A DNA stretch of 49,116 nucleotides from Candidatus Bathyarchaeota archaeon (GTDB taxonomy: Archaea; Thermoproteota; Bathyarchaeia; TCS64; B23), in assembly GCA_029259285.1 (NCBI GenBank), contig JAPDJB010000010.1, forward strand, positions 1 through 49,116, written 5' to 3'. The notes under the pieces were generated by a model. The model worked only from the letters and a program-made list of their open reading frames with translations. It ran no database searches and was not told the DNA's origin. Both the position numbers and the translations under genes were made by a program. This document shows positions 31,802 to 40,594 of this stretch, one piece after another (position 1 is the stretch's first letter; every line of letters starts with the position of its first letter).

Positions 31802-32347
31802 ATGGAGCTTAGACGCTTCAAGGCTAGGGATGGAAGGGAGGTCATCCTCAGAACCCCAAGGTGGAGCGACCTCGACGACATGCTGGATTTCATAAACTCC
31901 CTCGTTGAGGAGGGGGCTGACATCAACATCTGCCAACCCTACACGAGGGAGGAGGAGGCGGAGTGGCTTGCAAACCTCCTGGCATCGATGGAGAAGGGGG
32001 AGAGGATATCGGTGGTGGCGGAGGTTGAGGGCCATGTTATAGGCCACGTCGAGATACGGATAGGGAGATGCTACGAAAGCCACACAGGGGTGTTAGGCAT
32101 AGCGGTGAAGAGGGGCTATAGGGATAGGGGTATAGGAACAGAGTTGATGAGGATGGCTGAGGAGTTGGCCAGGGAGAGGGGGCTAGGGATAATAACCCTC
32201 GCCGTCTTCTCCACCAACAGCAGGGCCATCCACGTCTATGAGAAGCTGGGATACAGGGTTGTAGGCCGAGTTGAGAGGGGCATCTATAAGGATGGACGCT
32301 ACATAGACAAACTCCTCATGGCTAAGGAGGTCGAGGAGACGTCTTGA
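31802..32347 (+). CDS. GNAT family N-acetyltransferase
   Basis: 181 residues. The acetyl-CoA-binding motif A is GVLGIAVKRGYRDRGIGTELMRMAEELARERG (V-x-x-xxRxxGxG/A pattern RDRGIG), then AVFSTNSRAIHVYEKLGYRVVGRVERG, as in RimI/RimL-like enzymes. The substrate (protein N-terminus or small amine) cannot be read. It is divergent from the fmdE-family gene and 71 bases ahead of nikR. Confidence 0.9.
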   Translation: MELRRFKARDGREVILRTPRWSDLDDMLDFINSLVEEGADINICQPYTREEEAEWLANLLASMEKGERISVVAEVEGHVIGHVEIRIGRCYESHTGVLGIAVKRGYRDRGIGTELMRMAEELARERGLGIITLAVFSTNSRAIHVYEKLGYRVVGRVERGIYKDGRYIDKLLMAKEVEETS

Positions 32348-32418
32348 GACCTATGATTCGATGAGGTCTCATCCGAATCTTAAAATCGGCTTTCATCAAC
32401 CTCTATATCGGGGTTTAG

Positions 32419-32823
32419 ATGGGTGGGGTTTCAAGGGTGAGCATATCGCTGCCTCCGAAGATGCTGGAGGAGTTCGATAGGGTGATAGAGCGGTTGGGTT
32501 TGACGAGGTCTAAGGCAGTTCAGGTTGCTATGCGGGACTTCCTAACGGAGCATCGATGGGAGACGGCTGAGGGATCAGTGGCCGGAGCCATAACGCTGCT
32601 CTACGACCATAAGACCCGAGGCGTAGAGGAGGAGGTGACCGACATACAGCATGAGTTTAGGGATGTAATCAGCTCCACGACGCATGTCCACCTCGATGAG
32701 AGGAACTGCCTAGAGATCATCGCCGTCCGAGGCGATGTGGCCCGAATCAGGGAGCTCTATCGGAGATTGATGGCTCAGAGGGTTAAGCAGCTTAAGATCA
32801 GCATACTTGAGACGCAATTTTAA
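32419..32823 (+). CDS. nikR: nickel-responsive regulator NikR
   Basis: 134 residues. The N-terminal ribbon-helix-helix (VSRVSISLPPKMLEEFDRVIERLGLTRSKAVQVAMRDFL) is followed by an ACT-like nickel-sensing domain. The square-planar nickel ligands are in place: H78, H89, H91 and C97, with the same spacing as E. coli NikR (76/87/89/95). It should repress nickel uptake genes when nickel is plentiful. No nik transporter adjoins it; an orphan hypF lies elsewhere in the window. Confidence 0.95.
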   Translation: MGGVSRVSISLPPKMLEEFDRVIERLGLTRSKAVQVAMRDFLTEHRWETAEGSVAGAITLLYDHKTRGVEEEVTDIQHEFRDVISSTTHVHLDERNCLEIIAVRGDVARIRELYRRLMAQRVKQLKISILETQF

Positions 32824-32848
32824 TTAGAGTGCTGAACCTATCAGAAGG

Positions 32849-32918
32849 CTGGGCTCTGGGGGTGTATCATCCGGACTGGATTTAGGCCTTGAGGATTCCA
32901 CCGGCATCCCCAGCCCAG
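32849..32918 (+). promoter_or_regulatory. hairpin in the leader of trpS
   Basis: CTGGGCT (32849-32855), CT, GGGGGTG (32858-32864) can pair with CATCCCC (32905-32911) and AGCCCAG (32912-32918): 14 pairs with one G.U and a 2-base bulge, enclosing 40 bases. It sits between the nikR stop and the trpS start, 34 bases before the ATG. It could be a nikR transcript-end structure or a trpS leader element. A GGGGGTG/CATCCCC stem resembles an acceptor stem, but 40 bases cannot hold the three arms of a tRNA. Confidence 0.5.
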
Positions 32919-32952
32919 AGGCTAAAAAGGGGATTCTACGAGGTGAAGTTGG

Positions 32953-34071
32953 ATGAGTGGGGAGGAGATGATCGTCACCCCCTGGAAGGTTTCGGGGGAG
33001 ATAAACTATGAACGCCTCATGGAGCAGTTCGGGACTAAGCCGATAACAGAGGAGCTCCTAAGGAGGATGGAGAGGATCGCCGGCCAACTACATCTACAGC
33101 TTAGGAGGGGAATCTTCTTCTCCCATAGGGACTTCGACTGGTGGCTCAACATGTATGAAGATGGACAGCCTGTTGGCCTCTACACCGGTCGAGGCCCTTC
33201 TGGACCTTGCCATCTTGGGCATCTACTCCCCTGGTTCTTCACTAAGCATCTCCAGGATATCTTCGATGCCCATCTATACTTCCAGATGACGGATGATGAG
33301 AAGTATCTCATACATCCAGAGCTGACCCTCGATGACACCGTTGGCTACACCTATGAGAATGCATTAGACCTCATAGCAATAGGCTTCGATCCAGAGAAGA
33401 CGCATATAATCTCAAACGTAAACCACATCCATAGGCTGTATAGGTTGGCGCTTCAGGTGGCTAAGCACGTCACCTACTCGACGGTTAAAGCCATCTTCGG
33501 CTTCACAGACAGCGACAACATCGGCATCATCTGGTTCCCAGCTCTGCAGGCTGTTCCCTGCTTCATACAATCCGTCATCGAGGATCGAAACGTCGCCGTG
33601 TTGATACCCGCAGCCATAGATCAAGACCCCTACTGGAGGATGACTAGGGACATCGCCGAGAAGCTGGGGTTCTACAAGCCGGCTCAGATACATGCGAAAT
33701 TCCTACCAGGCCTCGGCAGAGGCGGAAAGATGTCCGCCTCCATGCCTGAGACAGCCATCTTCACCATCGACCCCCCAGAGATGGCAGCGAAGAAGATCAT
33801 GAACGCCTACACGGGGGGCAGAGCCACAGCCGAGGAGCAGCGCCGACTCGGGGGAGACCCATCAATATGCACCGTCTACGCATACTATTATTACCTCTTC
33901 GAGGAAGATGACAAAAGGCTGAGGGAATTGGAGCACCGCTGCAGATCGGGGGATCTCCTCTGCGGAGAATGTAAGGCTGAGTTAGCCGAGAGGGTTAAAC
34001 ACTTCCTAAAGGATTTTCAACGACGAAGGGAACGTGCGAGGAACCAATTAGATAAATTCTTTTTAGAGTAA
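32953..34071 (+). CDS. trpS: tryptophanyl-tRNA synthetase
   Basis: 372 residues, class I synthetase of the archaeal/eukaryotic type. The HIGH-equivalent motif is TGRGPSGPCHLGH (78-90) and the KMSKS-equivalent is KMSAS (259-263). FQMTDDEKYL and YSTVKAIFGFTDSDNIG are typical of archaeal TrpRS. The C-terminal anticodon-binding region has CxxC-like pairs (CRSGDLLCGECK). It charges tRNA-Trp in the cytoplasm. The 129-base gap before it carries a stable hairpin. Confidence 0.96.
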   Translation: MSGEEMIVTPWKVSGEINYERLMEQFGTKPITEELLRRMERIAGQLHLQLRRGIFFSHRDFDWWLNMYEDGQPVGLYTGRGPSGPCHLGHLLPWFFTKHLQDIFDAHLYFQMTDDEKYLIHPELTLDDTVGYTYENALDLIAIGFDPEKTHIISNVNHIHRLYRLALQVAKHVTYSTVKAIFGFTDSDNIGIIWFPALQAVPCFIQSVIEDRNVAVLIPAAIDQDPYWRMTRDIAEKLGFYKPAQIHAKFLPGLGRGGKMSASMPETAIFTIDPPEMAAKKIMNAYTGGRATAEEQRRLGGDPSICTVYAYYYYLFEEDDKRLRELEHRCRSGDLLCGECKAELAERVKHFLKDFQRRRERARNQLDKFFLE

Positions 34072-34090
34072 CTACCTAGAATTAATTGGG

Positions 34091-35292
34091 ATGAATAGTA
34101 TTAAAGAATATTATCCTACTTATCCGTTATCATTAAGAACTCCTCCTAAAAGTAAAACACGGCTTGGTACTAGAAATATTTATGTTGATGTACCCTGGCA
34201 GGCTTATGATTTTTTAATTTCAACTCTTTTTAAAGGAAGACATTCCGAATTGAAAAAGGAAGAAGTAAGGGATAGCTGGAATAAGTACGTACTAAAGTAT
34301 AAGAATGATCTTACTTTTCAAAATAAACCAATTATTTCTGTATACCTTACTTCATCGCCATTTTCAATAAGAAAATTTTTAATACTTAAAGTTAATTGGA
34401 ATCCCTTCATTAAATATTTGGAGGATAAAGCTAAAAGTTTAATAAAGTTAGTTATGATGGAAGGAAATAATATAATGATGGTATATCAGGATATTTGGTT
34501 CAATTTCTTGAAAATAATAAAGGAAATAAGAAGTAAATTTGAGCCATATATATTGGAGAATACATTTGAAAGTTTTAAGAAATTAATAACTATAACGGGA
34601 GATTATCCACAAATTGAAGAAACATTAATAGATCTTGAAGAATTGATAGATACAATTGAACGATCATTTGAAAAATATAGATATGTTCAGCTTTATACAA
34701 TAAAATTTAAAATGAATGTAAGAAATATACATAATTTAATAGAAGAATTAAATATAGTTGCAATTTATTTTGTTTTAAGAAATTTACTTGAAGACTTCAT
34801 CAGATTTTTTATATATTTGGATTTTGGTAATAGAATCGTTAAAAATCCAGATTTAGTATTATCGTCTATGTTTATTTACGATTATCAGGCACCTTTAAGT
34901 ATTTCACTTAAAAAATTTAGAATTTATTCCTTAAAAGAATTCAAGAGAGAATTCCATAAAAAATTTCTAAGAGCGGTAGATGAAATCTTAAGTAAGAATA
35001 ATGAAGTAATTTCTGTATTTGATATAACCGACAAGCTAATAAATATTAAAATGAGAGTATTAGGAATAAAAAAAAGGATCTTCTGAAAGACTTTTGTAAC
35101 GAATATAAATTAGATGATAAATATTTAGTTAATTTATATACTGCTTGCAGCAATATAATTCATAATCAATCTCCCTTACCATTTTTATCACCACTTGAAA
35201 TGATGTTTTTCAAATATTTTCTTAAGATGTTTGTAGAGACATTAAAAACTTTAACTATGAAATTTATAAATCTATACAGCAAAAGAGAATAA
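34091..35292 (+). pseudogene. A/T-rich orphan gene with a frameshift in a poly-A run
   Basis: From ATG 34091 the frame runs to a TGA at 35084-35086 (331 residues). Adding one A to the eight-A run at 35068-35075 continues the protein smoothly for about 70 more residues (DLLKDFCNEYKLDDKYLVNLYTAC...INLYSKRE) to TAA 35290-35292, with the same lysine- and isoleucine-rich style. The joined product is about 400 residues, largely helical, and not recognised. The gene is far more A/T-rich than trpS before it and the HIT gene after it, so it is probably a recent arrival. The short homopolymer makes a base-calling error likely, though polymerase slippage is possible. A defence role would be a guess. Confidence 0.65.
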
Positions 35293-35322
35293 AATAAATC
35301 TCTTATCGAGAGGTGAAAAGAT

Positions 35323-35751
35323 ATGATGGGTTGCATCTTCTGCCGTATCATACGTCGGGAGGCTCCGGCTCACATCGTCTATGAGGATGAGCATACGCTT
35401 GCCTTCCTCGACATCAACCCCTGCTCCCCAGGTCATACGCTGATCATACCGAAGCTCCACGCCCAACGTCTGGAGGATCTCCCTGAAGAGGAGGCCATAG
35501 CTCTCTTTAGGACGCTTCACCGCCTCATAGAGCCGATACAACGGGCTGTGGGGGCTGATAGCACGACGATAGGCATAAACAACGGCCCTGAGAGTGGTCA
35601 GGAGGTGCCTCACATCCATATCCATGTCATACCCAGGTTCAGGGGTGACGGCGGAGGCATAATCCAGGGCGTCGCAAGGCTGTGGAGGAGGCCGACCAGG
35701 GGGGAGATGGAGAGGATAGCGAGGAGGATAAGAAATCTCGTGGGGACTTAA
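35323..35751 (+). CDS. HIT family nucleotide hydrolase
   Basis: 142 residues. GCIFCRIIRREAPAHIVYEDEHTLAFLDINPCSPGHTLIIPKLHA and the catalytic triad QEVPHIHIHVIPR (H97-x-H99-x-H101) are typical of HINT/Fhit-like HIT proteins. C4 and C7 could bind zinc with His residues further on. They hydrolyse nucleotide phosphoramidates or dinucleoside polyphosphates. ATG 35323 has GAGGTG 6 bases upstream. It restores the G+C-rich composition after the A/T-rich orphan gene. Confidence 0.93.
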   Translation: MMGCIFCRIIRREAPAHIVYEDEHTLAFLDINPCSPGHTLIIPKLHAQRLEDLPEEEAIALFRTLHRLIEPIQRAVGADSTTIGINNGPESGQEVPHIHIHVIPRFRGDGGGIIQGVARLWRRPTRGEMERIARRIRNLVGT

Positions 35752-35804
35752 CTTATTCATGTAAGCTCTTAAAGCCCAGTCTCGAAGTTCTTCTAGGGGT
35801 TGGG

Positions 35805-36887
35805 ATGAGGCGTAAGGTGTTTAGGGGTATGGGTTGTAGGCAAGTCGGCCACAGCGGCCTCTGGGTCTCAGAGGTTGGCCTCGGCCTATGGAAGTGGGGT
35901 GACCCCTCCTACGATGGTTCAAAGGTTGGTGAGCATGAGGGCTTCAAGATTCTTGATCGAGCCTTAGAGTTTGGGGTCTTCTTCTGGGATACTGCTAACT
36001 CCTATAATTGGGGCTCTGGGAACTCTGAGAGGCTGATTGGACGCTATTTTGCCTCGAGGGGTCGCCGTGTCAGGGAGCAGGTGGTTCTGGCGACGAAGAT
36101 CGCTAATTCCGTTAGGGAGGAGCATGAGGAGAAGGCGGATTTCACGCCGAATCAGCGTGGGGCTTCGAGGCTGTATATACGCAGAGCCGTCGAGGGATGC
36201 CTCAGACGCCTCCAAACCGACTATATAGACCTCCTCTATGTCCACTATCCCGTCCTCGATGAGCAGGGTGAGTATGAGACTCCCTTAGAGGAGACCTGGG
36301 GAACCCTCGACGACCTCATCTCCGACGGCGTGGTCTACTATCTCGGCGTCTCAAATTACAACATCAGGCAGATAGAGGAGGCGAGGGAGGCGCTGAGGAA
36401 GGTTGCCAAGGATGCCTCCAGACGCATAGTGGCTGTTCAGAACCCCTACAACCTCTTGGAGAGGGATGGGGTATCGAAGGAGGAGGGCGTAGGCGAGGCT
36501 GAGTTTCTACGATATATCCGTGAGGCGGGTATAGGCCTAGTGCCCTACTTCCCCCTCGCAGCCGGCATGCTGACGGGGAAGTATAGAGAGGACAACGTCG
36601 AGAGGGTTGAGGGGCATATCATCGATGACAAGCTTCAGGACAGATACTTCACCGAGGCAAACTTCAGGGCTGTGGAGCTTCTTGAGGAGTTCGCTAAAAG
36701 GAAGGGCATAACGCTTCCGCAGTTGGCTATAGCCTGGCTCCTCAGCCATGAGGAGGTCTGCGGAGTCATCGCCGGAGTCACCAAGATGGAGCATCTTGAG
36801 GACAACGCCAAGGCGACGAGCATCGAATTGACGGAGGAAGACCTCAGGGAGATCGATGAACTGCTTGAGAGGGCTGGGGTTAGATGA
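35805..36887 (+). CDS. aldo-keto reductase (KCNAB/voltage-channel beta-like)
   Basis: 360 residues. A TIM-barrel NADPH oxidoreductase: RQVGHSGLWVSEVGLGLWKWG, FFWDTANSYNWGSGNSERLIG (catalytic Asp and Tyr), VLATKIAN (Lys) and IDLLYVHYP (His) give the D-Y-K-H tetrad. LGVSNYNIRQIEEA and PLAAGMLTGKY are cofactor loops. ATG 35805 has AGGGGT about 4 bases before it; ATG 35829 (MGCRQVGHSG) fits the usual family start equally well. The open frame extends upstream into the HIT gene, but that part is not coding. The substrate is unknown. Confidence 0.92.
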   Translation: MRRKVFRGMGCRQVGHSGLWVSEVGLGLWKWGDPSYDGSKVGEHEGFKILDRALEFGVFFWDTANSYNWGSGNSERLIGRYFASRGRRVREQVVLATKIANSVREEHEEKADFTPNQRGASRLYIRRAVEGCLRRLQTDYIDLLYVHYPVLDEQGEYETPLEETWGTLDDLISDGVVYYLGVSNYNIRQIEEAREALRKVAKDASRRIVAVQNPYNLLERDGVSKEEGVGEAEFLRYIREAGIGLVPYFPLAAGMLTGKYREDNVERVEGHIIDDKLQDRYFTEANFRAVELLEEFAKRKGITLPQLAIAWLLSHEEVCGVIAGVTKMEHLEDNAKATSIELTEEDLREIDELLERAGVR

Positions 36888-36904
36888 CAGGGATTTAAAA
36901 ATCG

Positions 36905-37771
36905 ATGGAGACTAACATCACGATGGCTGAGAAACCCAACTATGGCTCTCCGACCTGGCATGTGGTCTCCAACGCCATGTTGGGGTCTGCCCTCATCCTC
37001 GTGGGGGTCATCGCCGGAGTCCGCTATTCACCTCTCCTATATCTGCTGATCATCCCCTCCATCTACTTCCTATGGTCGGCTTATGGTTGGAGTAGGGGAG
37101 GCTACCTGGAGGAGAGGCTGCGCATCAGGGAGGAGTTTATCAGGGCCGTCGGAGTTGGAGACGGTGAACGAATCCTCGACGTTGGAACGGGGTCGGGCTT
37201 CCTCGCCATAGGCTTCGCAAAGGCGATGAGGGAGGGGGAGGTGGTCGGCATAGACATCTGGATGCCCATGGGAGGCGGAACAACCATGGAGAACGCCTTG
37301 AGGAACGCCGAGATCGAGGGTGTCTCAGACAGGGTGGAGTTCAGGAGAGCTGATGCGAGGGAGATACCATACCCAGACGGCCACTTCGATAGGGTTGTGG
37401 CCAGCTTCACAATCCACATCATAAGGGATTGGCCGAGGGCGCTGAGGGAGATGGTTAGGGTTCTCAAGCCAGGGGGAGTCCTCGCCCTCTTAGAGCCTGG
37501 AAGGGGATGGGCATCTGGATGGAAGGTTGAGAGGGTTGTGGAGCATCTCAAGGAACTCAGCCTGAAACAGGTGAAGCTCCAACCCCTCACGATCAATTTT
37601 CCAAAGCGGAGGACGGTCTACCTCATCAAAGGTGTGAAGACAGGGGGAAGGAATGAACACCCCTCCATAATGGAGCTGGCGGGGAGATTTGAGGGAGCCG
37701 TGGATTATACGGGGGAGGTTAAGGAGGAGGTGGAGAGACTCTTCCTCCAACGACATGAGGAGACAAAGTAG
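36905..37771 (+). CDS. membrane-anchored class I SAM methyltransferase
   Basis: 288 residues. Two hydrophobic segments (about 22-41 and 43-60, NAMLGSALILVGVIAGVRYSPLLYLLIIPSIYFLWSAYGW) precede a SAM-binding domain: ILDVGTGSGFLAIGFA near 90, VVGIDIW, FRRADAREIPYPDGHFDRVVASFTIHII and VLKPGGVLALLEPGRGW. The membrane anchor suggests a lipid or quinone-like substrate, or a membrane protein; the UbiE/MenG-like block PYPDGHFD fits but does not prove this. It lies 17 bases after the aldo-keto reductase. Confidence 0.88.
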   Translation: METNITMAEKPNYGSPTWHVVSNAMLGSALILVGVIAGVRYSPLLYLLIIPSIYFLWSAYGWSRGGYLEERLRIREEFIRAVGVGDGERILDVGTGSGFLAIGFAKAMREGEVVGIDIWMPMGGGTTMENALRNAEIEGVSDRVEFRRADAREIPYPDGHFDRVVASFTIHIIRDWPRALREMVRVLKPGGVLALLEPGRGWASGWKVERVVEHLKELSLKQVKLQPLTINFPKRRTVYLIKGVKTGGRNEHPSIMELAGRFEGAVDYTGEVKEEVERLFLQRHEETK

Positions 37772-37807
37772 AGCAGCAGAGATTTAACGCTTAGAATCCA
37801 TATCACC

Positions 37808-38911
37808 GTGGTGGAAGCCTTGGAGATATATGAGATTCTCAGAGACCTAATGGAGGCTCCAGCCGTCACGGGCTTCGAGGATCAGCGTCGCCAGAGAATA
37901 ATCGAGTATTATAAGCGGTTCTGCGACTCCGTCTCGGTTGATGTCATCGGAAACGTCATCGGAACCCTCGGCGAAGGCGATAGGGCCGTGATGATCGCAG
38001 GCCACTACGACCAGATAGGGTTCATGGTCCGCTACATCGATGATAAGGGCTACATCCACTTCTCACCCGTCGGAGGCTGGGATCAAAGGGTTGTCTACGG
38101 TATCAGGGTTAGGGTCTGGATCGGCGATGGATTGGATGACTATCTCATAGGCGTCGTTGGAGCCAAGCCTGCTCACCTGGCTGAGCCTAAGGAGAGGGAG
38201 AAGGTTGTTGGGTTTAAGGATATGCGCATAGACATCGGCGTTGGGAGCCGAGAGGAGGCTGAGAGGCTGGGGGTCAAGCCTGGATGCCCAATCACGCCGG
38301 ATTCTACGCTGACAAGGCTGGGCAAAGGCGATGGAGACCTATTGGTCGGCCCAGCCTTCGACGACGTCTGCGCCGTAGCCTCCATGATCAAGGCCCTGGA
38401 GATCCTCGACGGCGAAGCCCCCGAAGGCTTGAAGGTGTATATGGTGGCGACGGTTCAGGAGGAGATAGGGCTGAGGGGTGCAACGGTCTCGGGATATAAC
38501 CTGAAGCCCTGGTGCGCCATAGCCTGCGACGTGACGCACGCAGTGGCTCCAGGCGTCGAAGCTGAGAGGGTGGGGGGCGTGGAGCTGGGGAAGGGCCCCG
38601 TCATCGCCGTGGGAGCAAACTTCACCAGACCCCTATGGGAGCTGATGATGAAGGTAGCCGAGGAGAAGGGGATTCCATATCAACGTGAGGGGATACCAGG
38701 CCGCAGTGGGACGGATGCCTGGGCCCTGCAGGTTGTGAGGGGTGGAACCATAACGGGGCTGATATCCATACCGAATAGGTATATGCATACGCCCAACGAG
38801 GTCATCTCCCTCAGCGACTTGGAGAATGTGGCCAAGCTGATGGCTGAAACCCTCAAGGTGCTGCCAGACAGCGATCTAAGGCATATAATAGAGGTTTATA
38901 AGAAGAGTTAG
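37808..38911 (+). CDS. M42 family aminopeptidase/endoglucanase-like peptidase
   Basis: 367 residues. Metal ligands and catalytic residues are visible: AGHYDQIGFMV (H66, D68), GPAFDDVCAVAS, VATVQEEIGLRGA (catalytic Glu pair), ACDVTHA and SIPNRYMHTPNEVISL (final His). This is the TET-type M42 aminopeptidase family, which forms large dodecameric shells and trims peptides in archaeal cytoplasm. Start is GTG at 37808 or 37811. It is the last gene before the sequence turns strongly A/T-rich. Confidence 0.93.
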   Translation: MVEALEIYEILRDLMEAPAVTGFEDQRRQRIIEYYKRFCDSVSVDVIGNVIGTLGEGDRAVMIAGHYDQIGFMVRYIDDKGYIHFSPVGGWDQRVVYGIRVRVWIGDGLDDYLIGVVGAKPAHLAEPKEREKVVGFKDMRIDIGVGSREEAERLGVKPGCPITPDSTLTRLGKGDGDLLVGPAFDDVCAVASMIKALEILDGEAPEGLKVYMVATVQEEIGLRGATVSGYNLKPWCAIACDVTHAVAPGVEAERVGGVELGKGPVIAVGANFTRPLWELMMKVAEEKGIPYQREGIPGRSGTDAWALQVVRGGTITGLISIPNRYMHTPNEVISLSDLENVAKLMAETLKVLPDSDLRHIIEVYKKS

Positions 38912-38949
38912 CCTCTTTTATTGATTTTTATCTTTATCTCCCTTTCTAC

Positions 38950-40044
38950 TTAGGTAGAGGGAAGTGTAAGTTGTCTAAACTCTTCTCTTCCCTTCCTCCT
39001 CTCGATTTTCATTTTTCTCTTTGATGATTTTTTGCTCTTTTCAAGTATTTCTAACATTGCTTGAAGTTCTCCTGTAATAGCTTCATAGATATCATCGAGC
39101 TTATTTTTCCAATCTTCTAATCCTAGCATTTCAAGAGAAACCTCATCAATTAATCTCTGAATTGGACTTCGATTCTTATATCTATTAAATAATGTATCAA
39201 CATTAAGTTTACTAATTTCATCAAAAACTTTTAAAGCCCTATTATAAATATTTTCAGATAACATTTCAAAATTTGGTATGTGAATTTGAGACCAAACTTG
39301 ATCTCCTTGAAAAGCTACCCATGCTCCTTCTGTTTCAACAGCAAATCCAATCAGTTGTAATAATGAAATACTACTATTTAGATATAAAGTTAAGAGCTTT
39401 GATTTATCTAGCCCAAAATCATCCGTTTGAACACAAATCATTGGAGCTGAAGGGCCAATAATTTTATTTTCTGAGAAGAAAGTTAGATAATATATGTTAG
39501 GAGAGGTTAATCTCGCTCTTCTAACTAATAAAATATTTCCAGCTAGATCATCATATGCCTTTTTTAAGTCTTCTATAGCTCTACGAAAGTTTGAAAGATT
39601 TGTGATACCGGCCACCTTTAAAAAATTATATGGTATAGCATTACCATTAATAAGTGCGAATTCTTCTTTTCCTGTTATATTAAAATGAGAAACACCAGCT
39701 GGAGATCTCAAGGAATAAATACAGCAATTCAAATTAATTTCACATATGCTATCCTTCTGTTTAATGGGACATATTTTAATTTTATTTTCCTTTATTTCTT
39801 TAATTATAAATGAAATTTTACCACGAGCCCCGTATCTAACTAAAAATAGTCTTCTGGCATAGTCTTCAACACCACGTGTAATGTATTGCCCTGGATTATA
39901 ATCTCTAAGAGAAATTAATCCTGAATTTTCAATGTCACCTATTGTTGGATGATTGGAAATATCATCTAATAAATCAAGGATTATATTCTGTGTTTTGAGA
40001 TTATTTAATCCAACTAATGGTTTTATATTTTTAATATGCTTCAT
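38950..40044 (-). pseudogene. C-terminal part of a DNA methyltransferase-like (type II R-M) protein, cut at its 5' end
   Basis: Visible coding from ATG 40044 is about 364 residues. The middle (YNFLKVAGITNLSNFRRAIE, LLVRRARLTSPNIYYLTFFSENKIIGPSAPMICVQ, LLTLYLNSSISLLQLIGFAVETEGAWVAFQGDQVWSQIHIPNF) resembles the target-recognition and C-terminal part of Eco57I/N6-adenine methylase-type restriction proteins. The tail is lysine-rich (KSKKSSKRKMK). No NPPF/Y catalytic or SAM motif is present, so the N-terminal half is missing. The frame stays open beyond 40044 to 40476, but that stretch is antisense to the Lrp gene and not real coding. A/T-rich, in contrast with both neighbours. Confidence 0.6.
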
Positions 40045-40047
40045 GTT

Positions 40048-40536
40048 ATGCGAAAAGGTCAGCTCGATGAGATCGACAAGGCAATTATCGAGAACATCCT
40101 GAAGGGCAAGACGCAGAGTGAAATTGCAGAGATGCTTGGAATAACACTCAGGACTGTTCAGAACAGGGTCAGAGCTTTGGAAGACAGTGGGTATCTCATA
40201 AAAATAAAGGAGGGGTACTGGAAGGCTAACTACCAGAAACTCGGCCTCAGCATGCTCACAGTGACCTTCATAGATCTGGACGTGGAGTCGAAGCCCAGAA
40301 TTGATGAGGTGATAGAGCACTTCAAAAAGCTGGACTACGTTGAGAACATACTTGAGCTCGTCGGCTCTGCTTATGACCTCTGCCTTGTCGTGAGATACAA
40401 GGACATTGCAGAGTTCAACAAGGAAAGAAGGAAGTTTATGGAGTGGTTTGTTAAAAATGGAATCGGAATCAACCATCTGAGTACCTACATCTCTTCAAAG
40501 TGTCACAAGGATCACAGGAGAACGATACTTGACTAA
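40048..40536 (+). CDS. Lrp/AsnC family transcriptional regulator
   Basis: 162 residues from ATG 40048 (ATG 40036 is in frame). The N-terminal helix-turn-helix is QLDEIDKAIIENILKGKTQSEIAEMLGITLRTVQNRVRALEDSGYL, and the C-terminal RAM-like domain is LTVTFIDLDVESKPRIDEVIEHFKKLDYVENILELVGSAYDLCLVVRYKD. Lrp-type proteins are amino-acid- or metabolite-responsive. Its 5' end is right at the composition break: upstream sequence is A/T-rich methyltransferase DNA, so its own promoter may be lost or replaced. 90 bases before the CooC-type gene. Confidence 0.92.
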   Translation: MRKGQLDEIDKAIIENILKGKTQSEIAEMLGITLRTVQNRVRALEDSGYLIKIKEGYWKANYQKLGLSMLTVTFIDLDVESKPRIDEVIEHFKKLDYVENILELVGSAYDLCLVVRYKDIAEFNKERRKFMEWFVKNGIGINHLSTYISSKCHKDHRRTILD

Positions 40537-40594
40537 ACGCACTTTTTTGCAACTCAGCTGAACATTTTTATCGGTTGTTAATACATTTCAAAAA

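Noticed and set aside
32858..32911. Degenerate or split tRNA-Trp in the trpS leader
   Set aside because: Only 40 bases lie inside the acceptor-like stem. No T-loop TTCNANN, D-arm or anticodon stem with CCA can be placed.
40045..40476. Open minus-strand frame extending the methyltransferase-like gene upstream
   Set aside because: It is exactly antisense to the Lrp-type gene, whose protein is clearly homologous to a known family. The extension has no methyltransferase motif.
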